The notes: a model not told the origin generated them from the letters alone. A DNA stretch of 64,000 bases from Schleiferilactobacillus perolens DSM 12744 (GCF_001435585.1 NZ_AZEC01000002.1:258297-322296), one strand, 5' to 3'; shown: positions 1 through 8,903, counted from the stretch's first letter. Translations and numbers: made by a program.

Positions 1-150
1 GGTGAAAAACTCGCACTTAAGTTTTACACCGCCCCTACCTTATCTCATAGCTTCTGCTCGGCTTTGCCCGTTTACAACGAGTTAAGAACGGGCGCAAACC
101 CTAAAGTTTTATTGGTCACTGCATTTGTCTGTCCCTGGGATGGCCCAGGC
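1..150. other. Non-coding stretch with three short hairpins
   Basis: No convincing gene is seen here. Three inverted repeats follow one another. GGTGAAAAACT at 1-11 pairs with AGTTTTACACC at 20-30 with one mismatch. GCCCGTT at 66-72 pairs with AACGGGC at 87-93. CCTGGG at 134-139 pairs with CCCAGG at 144-149. None is followed by a clear T run. With the long palindrome at 181-292 they make the whole upstream region of murT structured. It could be the tail of an upstream transcript, a structured RNA or an intergenic repeat. Confidence 0.4.
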
Positions 151-180
151 GTATACGGTTCAAGGCGGTCTCACATAAAC

Positions 181-292
181 GGGCGGAGCCGACCAGGGGC
201 TAGGGCAGAAGGCAGGGCAGGCAAAAAATCTAAAACCGGGTTTTCTGCCTGCCCTGCCTTCTGCCTACGCCCCTAACCGGCCGGCTCCGCCC
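181..292. repeat. Long GC-rich imperfect palindrome
   Basis: An arm at 181-226 is nearly complementary to an arm at 241-292. The outer ten bases match perfectly (GGGCGGAGCC against GGCTCCGCCC), and the inner block GGCAGAAGGCAGGGCAGGC matches almost without interruption. The centre is A/T rich (221-244). Arms are about 45-50 bases long with small bulges, far longer than a transcription terminator. The composition (G/C rich, built from CAGGGCAG-like words) differs from the flanks. It resembles a palindromic intergenic repeat or MITE-like element, but no target-site duplication was identified. Confidence 0.6.
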
Positions 293-318
293 TCTCGCTG
301 TGCTTCCACCTTCATCTA

Positions 319-352
319 TGCTAAAATTTATCAAGAAATCAGTTCACAAAGG
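319..352 (+). promoter_or_regulatory. Putative murT promoter (extended -10) and ribosome site
   Basis: An extended -10 of the form TG-C-TAAAAT lies at 319-327, without a good -35. AAAGGA at 347-352 is the only Shine-Dalgarno-like sequence before the murT ATG at 367. It lies further away than usual (14 bases), so translation initiation may be weak or the start may be mis-set. Confidence 0.3.
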
Positions 353-366
353 ATGGGTGTCGACGG

Positions 367-1722
367 ATGAGTATTCGGGAGCAATTGGCAATTACAGCAG
401 GAAAAAGTGTGTACTGGTTTTTACATACCTTTCGCAATGGCGGCAGTTCCTTTCCAGGTCAGCTGGTAGAACGTATGGCGCCCAATGCCTTAAGTGCTCT
501 TGGCAAACGGTATGACACCATTATTATTACCGGAACCAATGGCAAGACATTAACCACCGCATTGACGGTGAAGGCGCTTGGTCAAGGCTACCAAAATATC
601 TTGACCAACCCTACCGGCTCAAACATGACCCAAGGTATTGTCGCAGCCTTCTTAGCAAAGCCGCAACCAGCTCGGGGACAAAAAGGATTGGCCGTTTTAG
701 AAGTTGATGAAGCTAATGTGGAGCGGGTGGCTATTCAGTTGCATCCCAAGATGTTTGTCCTCACCAATATTTTCCGGGATCAAATGGACCGGTACGGTGA
801 AATATATACCACGTACGAAAAAATCTTGGCTGGTATTCGCCGGTGTCCAGACGCCACCATCGTGGCCAATGGTGACGCCCCAATCTTTAATTCAAAAAAA
901 TTGCCAAATCCAAAGGTGTATTACGGTTTCAACTTGCCCGATCAAGGTGACATCCGGGCAGACGTCAATACAGATGGTGTTTTATGTCCAGTATGCGATC
1001 ACATTCTTCACTATCACTTCAATACCTACGCAAATCTAGGTAATTACTTTTGCCCGAATTGCGGATTTCACCGTCCCGCTCTCAAATACACCGTGAACAA
1101 AGTGGACACATTGTTACCAACGGAATCTCAATTCGATCTGGATGGACATTCGGCCACGATTCACATTGGCGGCATGTATAACATCTATAACACTTTGGCG
1201 GCCTATACCGTCGCTCGTGAATTCGGTATCGCTGGTCCAGCGATCGTCAATGCCTTAGCGGGTGACGAAACTGTCTTTGGCCGGCAAGAAGTGATTACCA
1301 TGGGCGGTAAAACAGTGACGATAATCCTTGTTAAAAATCCGGTGGGTTTGAATCAAGTCTTGACCATGATTGGCAATGATCCTCAATCATATTCGCTCGC
1401 GGTATTGCTCAATTCAAATTATGCTGATGGTATTGATACCAGTTGGATTTGGGATGGTCGCTTTGAAGACTTGGATTACCCAAAGATTCCCGCGATTATC
1501 ACCGGTGGCCATCGGTACAAAGACATTTCACTGCGCCTGCAAGTGGCCGGTGTACCCGCTGAACGGATGCAAACTGCCGAGAATGTAGTGGATGTCATCC
1601 CTTTGATCAAGCAAATCCCCAACGATCGCATCTATGTGTTGGCCACTTATACTGCCATGTTGGAATTGCGTAAAGCATTAGCCGATCAGAATTATGTGAG
1701 CCAGCAATTGGTGAATGAATAA
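367..1722 (+). CDS. murT: Lipid II isoglutaminyl synthase, MurT subunit
   Basis: Mur-ligase-like subunit that, with the glutaminase GatD, amidates the D-Glu of lipid II to D-isoglutamine in the cytoplasm. The 451-residue protein shows the ATP-binding loop TGTNGKTLTT near residue 56 and a zinc-ribbon insertion with two CPxC pairs (CPVC and CPNC, around residues 213-236). These are followed by a C-terminal DUF1727-type domain with NSNYADGIDTSWIWD, which in this family holds the Asp that completes the GatD catalytic triad. Length is normal for MurT. The usual partner gatD does not follow: a terminator and an opposing gene do. GatD may lie just outside the window or elsewhere. Confidence 0.93.
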   Translation: MSIREQLAITAGKSVYWFLHTFRNGGSSFPGQLVERMAPNALSALGKRYDTIIITGTNGKTLTTALTVKALGQGYQNILTNPTGSNMTQGIVAAFLAKPQPARGQKGLAVLEVDEANVERVAIQLHPKMFVLTNIFRDQMDRYGEIYTTYEKILAGIRRCPDATIVANGDAPIFNSKKLPNPKVYYGFNLPDQGDIRADVNTDGVLCPVCDHILHYHFNTYANLGNYFCPNCGFHRPALKYTVNKVDTLLPTESQFDLDGHSATIHIGGMYNIYNTLAAYTVAREFGIAGPAIVNALAGDETVFGRQEVITMGGKTVTIILVKNPVGLNQVLTMIGNDPQSYSLAVLLNSNYADGIDTSWIWDGRFEDLDYPKIPAIITGGHRYKDISLRLQVAGVPAERMQTAENVVDVIPLIKQIPNDRIYVLATYTAMLELRKALADQNYVSQQLVNE

Positions 1723-1735
1723 CCTCGATATGGAC

Positions 1736-1782
1736 AAAAACGACTCTACCATACGGATTGCGTATTGGTAGAGTCGTTTTTT
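1736..1782. terminator. Bidirectional terminator between murT and the serine hydrolase
   Basis: AAAAACGACTCTACCATAC (1736-1754) pairs with GTATTGGTAGAGTCG (1762-1776) with one bulge. There are A and T runs on either side, so it can stop transcription from both converging genes. It touches the stop codon of the minus-strand gene. Confidence 0.85.
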
Positions 1783-2782
1783 AAGTCCGATCACATTCCG
1801 CCAACCACGTATTCACGATCCGTTCGCGGTTAATCAAGAAGCGGTCATTGTGACCGTTGGGATAGATTCGATTAGTGAGCACAATCAAGCCCTGCTGATG
1901 CTGGCGGTCTAACGCCATAAACGTCCCTGTGAACCCAGTGTGAAACAGGACCGGCGTACCATGTGGCGTTGTCTTTAAATCCCAGCCCAGAGATCGATGA
2001 CCATGACGCGGCGCCCAATCGTGCCACAACGTCTGTAACCTCGTCTGAGTGACCGGCGCTGCCACTGGCGCCCACTGACCTAAATACCACTGACCAAAGC
2101 GTATGAGGGTCGCCAGATCACTGAAAAGACCTGCAGAGCCGCTGTGGGGGCCTAGAATACGGCTCTTAGGATCATGCACAACCCCTGCGAAGTTGGTTTT
2201 CGTCGACACATCGTACAAAGTAGGGACAGCTTGGTCAGGTTGAAATGTTGCACCTGCCAAACCAAGGGGACCCAATACGCGATCGGTAATTAAATCATGA
2301 ATCGCTGCGCCATACAATTTTTCCAACACAAAACCAGTCAACAATAAATTCGTGTCGCTATATATTGGCCACCCTGCAAAAGCTTCAGTAACCGGCAACC
2401 GCAGCAGCGCCTCCTTTAACGCCGGTGCAGGCAATTCGTTGCGGTGGGGAATGTAGCCTGCAATACCGGAAGTATGGGTCAAGAGATGGCGGAAGGTCAC
2501 TCGATGATCCGTCATGGTCGGTAAAAAGTCTGCCAACGCACTATCCGGTGTGAGTAATCCCTGGTCCACTGCCTGCAAAAACACTGTCAGCGTCCCCACT
2601 ACTTTGGTCAGTGATGCTAAATCAAACTGAGCCGTGGGCGCAAGGGGCGCTGGTATCGGCCACAGCGCGGAATATCCATTAATCTGGCTAGACACTGTCG
2701 CTGGGCCGATATACGCATAGGCACAACCGGGCACAATCCGAGCCGTTGTTAAGCGATTAATCAATGCCTGACTCTGTCTCAT
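1781..2782 (-). CDS. Beta-lactamase-family serine hydrolase
   Basis: A 333-residue member of the class C beta-lactamase/penicillin-binding/esterase superfamily. The nucleophile motif SxxK is SLTK (in FDLASLTKVVG, about residue 58). The second motif is YSDTN (about residue 142), and the third, HTG, occurs as FHTGFTGT near residue 286. No signal peptide is evident, suggesting a cytoplasmic esterase or peptidase-like enzyme rather than a true beta-lactamase. The start overlaps the stop of the upstream VOC gene by four bases (ATGA), so the two are translationally coupled. The substrate cannot be inferred. Confidence 0.85.
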   Translation of the reverse strand: MRQSQALINRLTTARIVPGCAYAYIGPATVSSQINGYSALWPIPAPLAPTAQFDLASLTKVVGTLTVFLQAVDQGLLTPDSALADFLPTMTDHRVTFRHLLTHTSGIAGYIPHRNELPAPALKEALLRLPVTEAFAGWPIYSDTNLLLTGFVLEKLYGAAIHDLITDRVLGPLGLAGATFQPDQAVPTLYDVSTKTNFAGVVHDPKSRILGPHSGSAGLFSDLATLIRFGQWYLGQWAPVAAPVTQTRLQTLWHDWAPRHGHRSLGWDLKTTPHGTPVLFHTGFTGTFMALDRQHQQGLIVLTNRIYPNGHNDRFLINRERIVNTWLAECDRT

Positions 2783-3648
2783 GCCAGTGAAAACCAGAGG
2801 TTAATACCATTGGGATCTGTCACCTGGAGATAATGAAACTGGGCGTTATAATCAAAGTCCGAAAATCCTTGCGCAGCCAAATTGGTTTGCAATAAGTCCA
2901 TGGCACTTTCGTTTGGTAATACCAAATTGACAAAGTCGAGCCCATAATTATTGAACGCTGGCCTAGCCAGCTGCCCGCTATCGGCCAAATTCACGCCAAT
3001 ATGATGATGATAATCGCCAGCGGCCAGAAACAGCTGCTTGGGATCAGCATCGTCATTGATTGAGAAACCAAGTCCCTTTTCGTAAAAATTTGCCGTTTCT
3101 TTCAAATTGTTTACGCGCAACTGGACATGGCCAATATTGACCCCCGCGGGTGCCTCTGAGTATTTACCATCCTGGTGGTTCAACACATTGTCTAAAGGAA
3201 TCTTCACGGTGCGTTCGCTGTGCCAGTCGACAGCATTAATATTACGCCACTCTGCCGCCGATTTATCATAAGCAAATTCCACACCGTTGCCCTCTGGATC
3301 ATGAATGATAAACGTTTGCGAATAGGCATTTTCATACACGCCGTCAATGGCAATACCATTATCGACCATGTGCTGCAAAGCAGAACCCAACGTATTGCGA
3401 TCCGGCAGCAGAATGGCAAAGTGTTCCAATCCTGCTGTAGCTTCCTTGGGCTTTTCACCCGCAATTTTGTGCAATGTCACCAATACTTCTTGATTCTGCC
3501 GAGCGCCCAGGTACGCGGCCTCTTCTGAACGTTTTAACAATGCCAAACCTGCAATCTGTGAATAGAAATCCAACATTGCTTGCAGATCTTTGACCTTCAA
3601 GGCCACGAAGCCGATTCGTGTTTCATCGGCAATATTATAACCGGACAT
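2779..3648 (-). CDS. Two-domain VOC (glyoxalase/extradiol dioxygenase-like) protein
   Basis: About 289 residues with two vicinal-oxygen-chelate repeats. The first begins IGFVALKVKDLQAMLDFY and includes HFAILLPDR and DPEGNGVEF. The second begins VNIGHVQLRVNNLKETANFY and ends DPNGINLWF. This is the layout of CatE-like catechol 2,3-dioxygenases/YfiE proteins, with H and E metal ligands at the expected places (GHVQL, HHIGVN, GVEF). An ATG at 3648 with AAGGGA nine bases upstream is preferred over the in-frame TTG at 3657, which directly abuts that ribosome site. It is the first gene of a two-gene unit with the serine hydrolase; the substrate is unknown. Confidence 0.85.
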   Translation of the reverse strand: MSGYNIADETRIGFVALKVKDLQAMLDFYSQIAGLALLKRSEEAAYLGARQNQEVLVTLHKIAGEKPKEATAGLEHFAILLPDRNTLGSALQHMVDNGIAIDGVYENAYSQTFIIHDPEGNGVEFAYDKSAAEWRNINAVDWHSERTVKIPLDNVLNHQDGKYSEAPAGVNIGHVQLRVNNLKETANFYEKGLGFSINDDADPKQLFLAAGDYHHHIGVNLADSGQLARPAFNNYGLDFVNLVLPNESAMDLLQTNLAAQGFSDFDYNAQFHYLQVTDPNGINLWFSLA

Positions 3649-3703
3649 CGATCCCAATCCCTTCTCGATTCGTAGTCTGTGTTAATTGTGAGCGAACCAG
3701 CGT

Positions 3704-3729
3704 TAAAATTCAAGCATGCCGGCTTGAAT
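3704..3729 (-). terminator. Inverted repeat in the 3649-3841 gap
   Basis: ATTCAAGC (3708-3715) pairs with GCTTGAAT (3722-3729), followed on the minus strand by TTTT. It could end transcription of the ABC operon, although it lies more than 100 bases past that stop. On the minus strand TTGAAT - 17 bases - CACAAT starts inside the repeat, so it may instead be part of the promoter or an operator of the VOC gene. Confidence 0.35.
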
Positions 3730-3841
3730 CTCATTCTTCTTGATGTTTTCTAAGGACAAAAATTGAGCCGCCGACTCACCATGACTGCAGAATTACCGTA
3801 ATCAAGGTGAACTAGCGACTCAGTGTTGTCATAAATGTAAT

Positions 3842-5734
3842 TTAGTCTGGTTGGGCCATGGCCAAATTACCAGAGAATTGACTGTTATACAAATCCGCAT
3901 AGAAACCATTTTCTGCTAACAGGCTCTGATGGGTCCCAGTTTCCACGACATCACCGTGGTTCATCACGATGATGTTGTCAGCGTCTTGAATGGTCGACAG
4001 CCGGTGGGCTACCACGAAGCTGGTCCGACCCTTAAGCAGCCGTTCCATCGCGTGTTGAATATGCAATTCTGTCCGCGTATCCACCGAACTGGTCGCTTCA
4101 TCCAAAATTAGAATGTCCGGGTCAGCCACAAATGCCCGGGCAATCGTCAACAGCTGCCGTTGTCCCTGCGAAATATTTGAAGCTTCCTCATTCAAAACAG
4201 TGGCATAGCCATTGGGTAACTGACGAATAAAACCGTCCGCATGGGCCGCTGTGGCCGCTGCATAAATTTCGTCATCCGTGGCATTTTCTCGCCCATAGCG
4301 CAAATTATCCATGATTGAACCCGTAAATAACCAGGTATCCTGAAGCACCATGGCAAAGTGCGCCCGTAAATCTGACCGTTTGATATCCCGAGTATCAGTA
4401 CCCGCCAAGCGGATCGAACCGCCGCTGATATCATAGAAGCGCTCCAACAAGTTGATGATCGTCGTTTTCCCTGCACCGGTGGGCCCTACGATGGCGACCA
4501 TTTGACCCGTATATACATCCAAATTGAAATCGCTCATCAACTGCGGCTTTCCGACATAGCCAAATTGAACATGTTCCAAGGCAATTTTGCGTTTGTCATC
4601 GGGAATCGGTGCGACATTCGAGTGCGTTTCAGTCATTTCTGGTTCATCGAGCACTTCAAAAATCCGCTCTGCTGACGCAATTGTTGCTTGAATGGTATTA
4701 GCGAGGTTGGCAAGTTGTGAAATCGGTTGGGAGAATTGTTGGGTATACTGCAAGAAGGCTTGCACATCCCCTAAGCTGACCTGCCCGTTCGCTACCCGCA
4801 CGCCCCCGAAAATGGCGACAAAGACGTAACCCAAGTTATTCACGAAAGTCATTAAGGGCATGATGATCCCCGAAATCATTTGAGCTTTCCAAGAAGAGTC
4901 GTACAATTTCTTGTTTTCGACTTCAAACTGGGTAATACTCTTATCTTCGTGGTTGAAGGACTTGTTAACGATATGACCACTATAATTTTCTTCAATTTGA
5001 TCATTCAATAAACCCAAAGACTTTTGTTGAGCCGCGAAGAACTTCTGTGACCGGGGGGCCACAATACCAACAACAATCAGACTCAACGGAATGGTTAAAA
5101 CGGCAATCCCCGTTAGTAACCAGCTGATGGAAGCCATCATCCATAACGTCCCGATAAACATGACGGTACTGGTAATGGCCTGGGTAATATTTTGCTGCAA
5201 AGTGCCGGCAATATTATCCATATCGTTGATAGCCCGAGACATGATGTCCCCATTGGGATGTGTATCATAATATTGGACTGGCACCCGGGCCATCTTATCC
5301 TTTAGATCGCGCCTTAACCGATAAACCGTGTCCTGGGATACCTGGGTCATGATAAACTGCTGCAGAAAGCTGAATAGGGCTGCTGCCAGGTAAAGAAGCA
5401 CCACCGTCATAATAATTTGTTGAATCTTACCGAAGTCAATCGGGAATTGATTCACTGTGATTCCCGCTTTTTGTTCAGCGGTCCCTTTCATGACCCCTTT
5501 GAAGATTTCAGTTGTGGCTTCCCCTAAGATTTTGGGCGTCCGCACTTGGAAAATTTGGGATACCACCGCCAAAATAATTACCGCTGAAAAGGCAATGGCG
5601 TGGGGTTTCATATAACCCATTAAGCGCCGAGTCGTGCCCCAGAAATTCTTTGGCTTGACCTTGACACCCATTCCGCGCATTGGCCCCCGCGGACCCGCAT
5701 TTACCGGTCGGCGACTCGTTTTATTATCACTCAT
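3842..5734 (-). CDS. ABC exporter half-transporter (subunit 2)
   Basis: Exporter half-transporter of about 630 residues with six predicted membrane segments followed by an ATPase domain. Walker A is GPTGAGKTT, the signature is ISQGQRQ, Walker B is ILILDEATSSVD, and the H-loop is VAHRLST. The ATG at 5734 (MSDNKTSRR) has AAAGGGGGAG just upstream, and a longer reading frame starting at 5824 is not used. The N terminus is basic and Gly/Pro/Arg-rich before the first helix. It overlaps the preceding half-transporter gene by eight bases. The two form a TM287/288- or BmrCD-like heterodimer, probably a drug or lipid exporter under the adjacent TetR repressor. Confidence 0.93.
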   Translation of the reverse strand: MSDNKTSRRPVNAGPRGPMRGMGVKVKPKNFWGTTRRLMGYMKPHAIAFSAVIILAVVSQIFQVRTPKILGEATTEIFKGVMKGTAEQKAGITVNQFPIDFGKIQQIIMTVVLLYLAAALFSFLQQFIMTQVSQDTVYRLRRDLKDKMARVPVQYYDTHPNGDIMSRAINDMDNIAGTLQQNITQAITSTVMFIGTLWMMASISWLLTGIAVLTIPLSLIVVGIVAPRSQKFFAAQQKSLGLLNDQIEENYSGHIVNKSFNHEDKSITQFEVENKKLYDSSWKAQMISGIIMPLMTFVNNLGYVFVAIFGGVRVANGQVSLGDVQAFLQYTQQFSQPISQLANLANTIQATIASAERIFEVLDEPEMTETHSNVAPIPDDKRKIALEHVQFGYVGKPQLMSDFNLDVYTGQMVAIVGPTGAGKTTIINLLERFYDISGGSIRLAGTDTRDIKRSDLRAHFAMVLQDTWLFTGSIMDNLRYGRENATDDEIYAAATAAHADGFIRQLPNGYATVLNEEASNISQGQRQLLTIARAFVADPDILILDEATSSVDTRTELHIQHAMERLLKGRTSFVVAHRLSTIQDADNIIVMNHGDVVETGTHQSLLAENGFYADLYNSQFSGNLAMAQPD

Positions 5735-7463
5735 GGTGTGTCTCCCCCTTTCGAATTTGCGACGAGACAATTTCTTGGTACGTCTTATTATTCGCCAATA
5801 ATTCTTGGTGGGTGCCGCGACCAACCATCTTACCGCTATCTAATACAATAATCGTGTCCGCATCGGCCACAGTGGATACCCGCTGCCCAACGATGACCAC
5901 GACGCTTTGCTGCATTTGAGTATCATGATGCAAAGCAGCCCGTAAATTTGCGTCCGTTTTGAAGTCCAAAGCAGAGAAAGAATCGTCGAATACGTAAATG
6001 CTGGCTGGCTTTACCAGTGCCCGGGCAATTGCCAAACGCTGCTTTTGACCACCGGAGAAGTTATTCCCGCCCTGTTCAACAACGGCGTCCAGACCGGCGG
6101 ATAAGCCTTTCACAAATTCTGTGGCTTGGGCAATATCCAAAGCGTGCCAAATCTGTTCATCGGTGGCCTGTTCATTACCATACAGCATATTTGAACGAAT
6201 GGTGCCGCGGAATAGAACTGATTTTTGCGGTACGAAAGCGACGTGCCGGTGGAGATCCGATAGATCCCAAGAACGCACATCCGTGCCGTTCACATCGACA
6301 TCCCCCTTTTCCACATCATAGAAGCGGGAGATAAGATTCACCAAGGTGGTCTTACCGGAACCAGTACCCCCGATGATCGCTACCGTCTGGCCAGTGGCGG
6401 CATGGAAGTCGACACCGGTTAATGCTGGATTCTCAGCTTGGGCATAACGGAATTGGACATTGTTAAAATCCAAAGACGCTGTCGCTGATTTTTGCTCTTT
6501 GGTTTGGGTTGGCGAAGTCAATGTTGTCTTGGCATCCAATACCTGATTGATCCGTGTCGCGGACGCTTGGGCCCGGGGAACAAAGAAGAACACCATGGCG
6601 AGCATCATGAAACTCATCAGAATTTGCATCGCGTATGTAATGAAGGCAATCATATTACCAGTTTCCATAGACTGGGACGCAATCCGTTGGGCTCCAAACC
6701 ACACAATGCCGATGTTAGTCCCGGACATAATCAGTGTCACCAATGGGAAGAGGACCGCTATGATGGAGAAAACGCGCCGGGCATTCTGGGTATAGTCCTT
6801 GTTGGCGACATCGAACCGGTTTTGCTCAAACGCATCCCGCCGAAACGCCCGAATGACCCGGACCCCAGTAAGACCTTCTCGAAAAATCAGGTTTAACCGG
6901 TCGGTTTTCGTCTGCATTTTTTTGAACAACGGTACAGCAAAAAACATTGTTCCGCCCATCACGATGACCAATACTGGGATAACGACTAAGAAAATACGGG
7001 TCAGATAGGCATCTTTAGAATAGGCCAAAAAACTAGCCCCGACCAATGTGATTGGTGCCATGATCATCATCCGCAGCATCATCATGGTGACGTTTTGAAT
7101 CTGTACGACATCGTTGGTCGTCCGCGTAATTAATGAACTCGTCCCAATCTGATCGAACTGATCGTTGGAGTAGTACAGCACTTTATGATACAAATCGCTG
7201 CGCAGTTTTTGACCTAATTGTTGCGACGCCCGGGACGCCAAAAAGACGTTCCCCGTAGCCGACAAAACGGCCACCAGGGTCACCAGTAACATGCGCATAC
7301 CAGTTTGCCAGATATAATTCACATCACCGTTGGCAATACCCTTGTTCACGATGTCTGCCGTCAAGTTAGGCAAGAATAAATTGGCCACCACTTGTCCCGT
7401 CATGAACAGGATTGCGCCCAAGATGGCCCAAATGGACATCCTGGATTTCATTAACTTGATCAT
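5727..7463 (-). CDS. ABC exporter half-transporter (subunit 1)
   Basis: 578 residues: membrane domain (about residues 10-310) then nucleotide-binding domain with Walker A GGTGSGKTT, signature FSGGQKQR and Walker B IYVFDDSFSALD. After Walker B the catalytic glutamate position holds Asp (DDSFSALD), and the switch histidine region reads VGQRVST. So this is the degenerate-site partner, as is usual in heterodimeric exporters of the BmrC/TM287 type. The RBS GGAGGAAAG precedes the ATG at 7463. That ATG overlaps the TetR stop by one base (TAATG). Confidence 0.93.
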   Translation of the reverse strand: MIKLMKSRMSIWAILGAILFMTGQVVANLFLPNLTADIVNKGIANGDVNYIWQTGMRMLLVTLVAVLSATGNVFLASRASQQLGQKLRSDLYHKVLYYSNDQFDQIGTSSLITRTTNDVVQIQNVTMMMLRMMIMAPITLVGASFLAYSKDAYLTRIFLVVIPVLVIVMGGTMFFAVPLFKKMQTKTDRLNLIFREGLTGVRVIRAFRRDAFEQNRFDVANKDYTQNARRVFSIIAVLFPLVTLIMSGTNIGIVWFGAQRIASQSMETGNMIAFITYAMQILMSFMMLAMVFFFVPRAQASATRINQVLDAKTTLTSPTQTKEQKSATASLDFNNVQFRYAQAENPALTGVDFHAATGQTVAIIGGTGSGKTTLVNLISRFYDVEKGDVDVNGTDVRSWDLSDLHRHVAFVPQKSVLFRGTIRSNMLYGNEQATDEQIWHALDIAQATEFVKGLSAGLDAVVEQGGNNFSGGQKQRLAIARALVKPASIYVFDDSFSALDFKTDANLRAALHHDTQMQQSVVVIVGQRVSTVADADTIIVLDSGKMVGRGTHQELLANNKTYQEIVSSQIRKGETHHE

Positions 7464-8116
7464 TAACTTTCCTCCTGCGTTTCTTTTTCAACACCGAACT
7501 GCAGCCAATCAAACATCAGCAGCATGTTTTGGCGATACTGTTCAGCCACCAGTTCATCATTTTTACCGGCCGTCTCGTTAAAGTAGTTCGCGACGTTTTG
7601 AGCGAAAACACCAAAAAGCATGTAAAGTAGTGTCCGCAGCTGGGTATCATTGGACACATTCAGGCGTGACACATCCACCATTTCTGCCCATTGCGTGCGC
7701 GGGTGGCCCTCAGCCTTGTAGGCCCTAGCCCATTCTTTATTGACTTGGGCAGTACCGCGATAACTGAAATTGAGGAAGAGCGTGCGATAAAACGCCCGGT
7801 GTTTGCCGCGACTGACATCACGAAAGCCAGCTTGTGCCAGCTCCCGCACTGTCGCAAATAGGTCGCCCTGATGACGCCGCAAGGTACCCGTCGAATTGGC
7901 CACCCATTGTTCTCGCATCTGCGTCAGTAGGTAAAAATAAAGGTCTCTTTTATCAGCAAAATACTGATAAAAACTGCCTCGAGAAATTTTCGCCAACCGG
8001 ACAATTTCACTCACGGAGGCGTCTTCCAGACTGGCCCGAGAAAAAACAGAAAAGCCCGCTTCGATTAACCGTTGACGCTTCATCTCAGGTAAATTAAAAA
8101 ACGTTTGGGTGGGCAC
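7463..8116 (-). CDS. TetR-family transcriptional regulator
   Basis: 217 residues with a TetR N-terminal helix-turn-helix: EAGFSVFSRASLEDASVSEIVRLAKISRGSFYQYFADKRDLYFYLL. The C-terminal ligand domain is not recognisable. The start is GTG at 8116, with GGAGGAGGAAAG five bases upstream. It is the first gene of an operon with both ABC exporter halves (one-base overlap). Its promoter is embedded in a long palindrome, so it most likely represses its own operon and is released by an exported compound. Confidence 0.9.
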   Translation of the reverse strand: MPTQTFFNLPEMKRQRLIEAGFSVFSRASLEDASVSEIVRLAKISRGSFYQYFADKRDLYFYLLTQMREQWVANSTGTLRRHQGDLFATVRELAQAGFRDVSRGKHRAFYRTLFLNFSYRGTAQVNKEWARAYKAEGHPRTQWAEMVDVSRLNVSNDTQLRTLLYMLFGVFAQNVANYFNETAGKNDELVAEQYRQNMLLMFDWLQFGVEKETQEES

Positions 8117-8141
8117 GGCCGCTTTCCTCCTCCATTATCAC

Positions 8142-8191
8142 ATTATCGAATAAAAATGACACACTGTCATATGACAATGTGTCATTTTTAT
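8142..8191 (-). promoter_or_regulatory. TetR-operon promoter inside a 42-bp palindrome
   Basis: On the minus strand -35 ATGACA (8170-8165), 17 bases, -10 GATAAT (8147-8142). The -35 and spacer lie in a palindrome at 8150-8191 with one mismatched pair: ATAAAAATGACACA, an inner TGTCATATGACA, then TGTGTCATTTTTAT. The nested TGACA/TGTCA half-sites suggest two repressor dimers. The same hairpin with its T run can also terminate the histidine phosphatase gene that ends at 8211. Confidence 0.75.
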
Positions 8192-8210
8192 AGCCTCTTC
8201 ACAGGAAAAA

Positions 8211-8903
8211 TCAATCCGTAATCGTATTGGTTTCCTTCAATATGTTTGTTAAATCACGGGTACTGGTCAGATTCACCGCCAATACTGTCGGTACACCATC
8301 TTCCACATCGACTAGGCTCACGCTGGTATTGTCCAGCAAGTGGCCATTGATCACTGAGCGATCCAATCCATACAGATAGTTACTCAACGATAAACCAGAA
8401 GAGACGATCAAAATATTACCGTCTTCGTTTTGGTCACAGATGTGCTGCATTGTAGTCGTCATTCGCTGCTGCAACGTCCGATAATCCTCCGCTTGATCGG
8501 TTGAATCTAGTGCAGCAAAGGAATTCGTCATTGCCATGATATTACCGTCACCCGCATACAAATTGCGCGCGGTCCGCAAACCATAGCGCCGCACAATTTC
8601 GATAAACACTCGACGCATCGGTTGTCCTTCCAGCGCCCCGAAGTACATCTCCCGTAAACCTGTGTTCACATGCAGTGTCGTTTCCGGATGTTTTTGCAAA
8701 ATCAGGCGGGCGGTGACTTGCTGACGTTCTAAGTCGCTGGCATATGCTGCGGCAAAGTCCACTTTACGCAGCATATGGCTCAACTGCCGGGCTGATTTCA
8801 TCCCCTCCGCAGTTAACGGCGAATCAATCCAGCCTTGCAGTTTGTCTGCCACATTCAATTCTGTTTGGCCATGACGGACCAGGAACAGCAATTGTTTGGT
8901 CAT
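8211..8903 (-). CDS. Histidine phosphatase family protein (phosphoglycerate mutase-like)
   Basis: About 230 residues with the catalytic RHG motif near the N terminus (LFLVRHGQTELN). The second catalytic region is LREMYFGALEGQP, and a late SSGLSLSNYL stands where many members have a GH pair (here the usual His is replaced by Ser-Gly-Leu). The ATG at 8903 (MTKQLL) has AGAAGGGTGA upstream; the longer frame to 8951 lacks a ribosome site. The family includes GpmB-like phosphatases of small phosphoesters, and the substrate is not predictable. The next gene downstream is the TetR operon, separated by the palindrome. Confidence 0.88.
   Translation of the reverse strand: MTKQLLFLVRHGQTELNVADKLQGWIDSPLTAEGMKSARQLSHMLRKVDFAAAYASDLERQQVTARLILQKHPETTLHVNTGLREMYFGALEGQPMRRVFIEIVRRYGLRTARNLYAGDGNIMAMTNSFAALDSTDQAEDYRTLQQRMTTTMQHICDQNEDGNILIVSSGLSLSNYLYGLDRSVINGHLLDNTSVSLVDVEDGVPTVLAVNLTSTRDLTNILKETNTITD

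Noticed and set aside
64-276. 70-residue open frame upstream of murT
   Set aside because: It runs through the hairpins and half of the long palindrome, has no ribosome site, and its Gly/Arg-rich sequence looks like translated repeat DNA.
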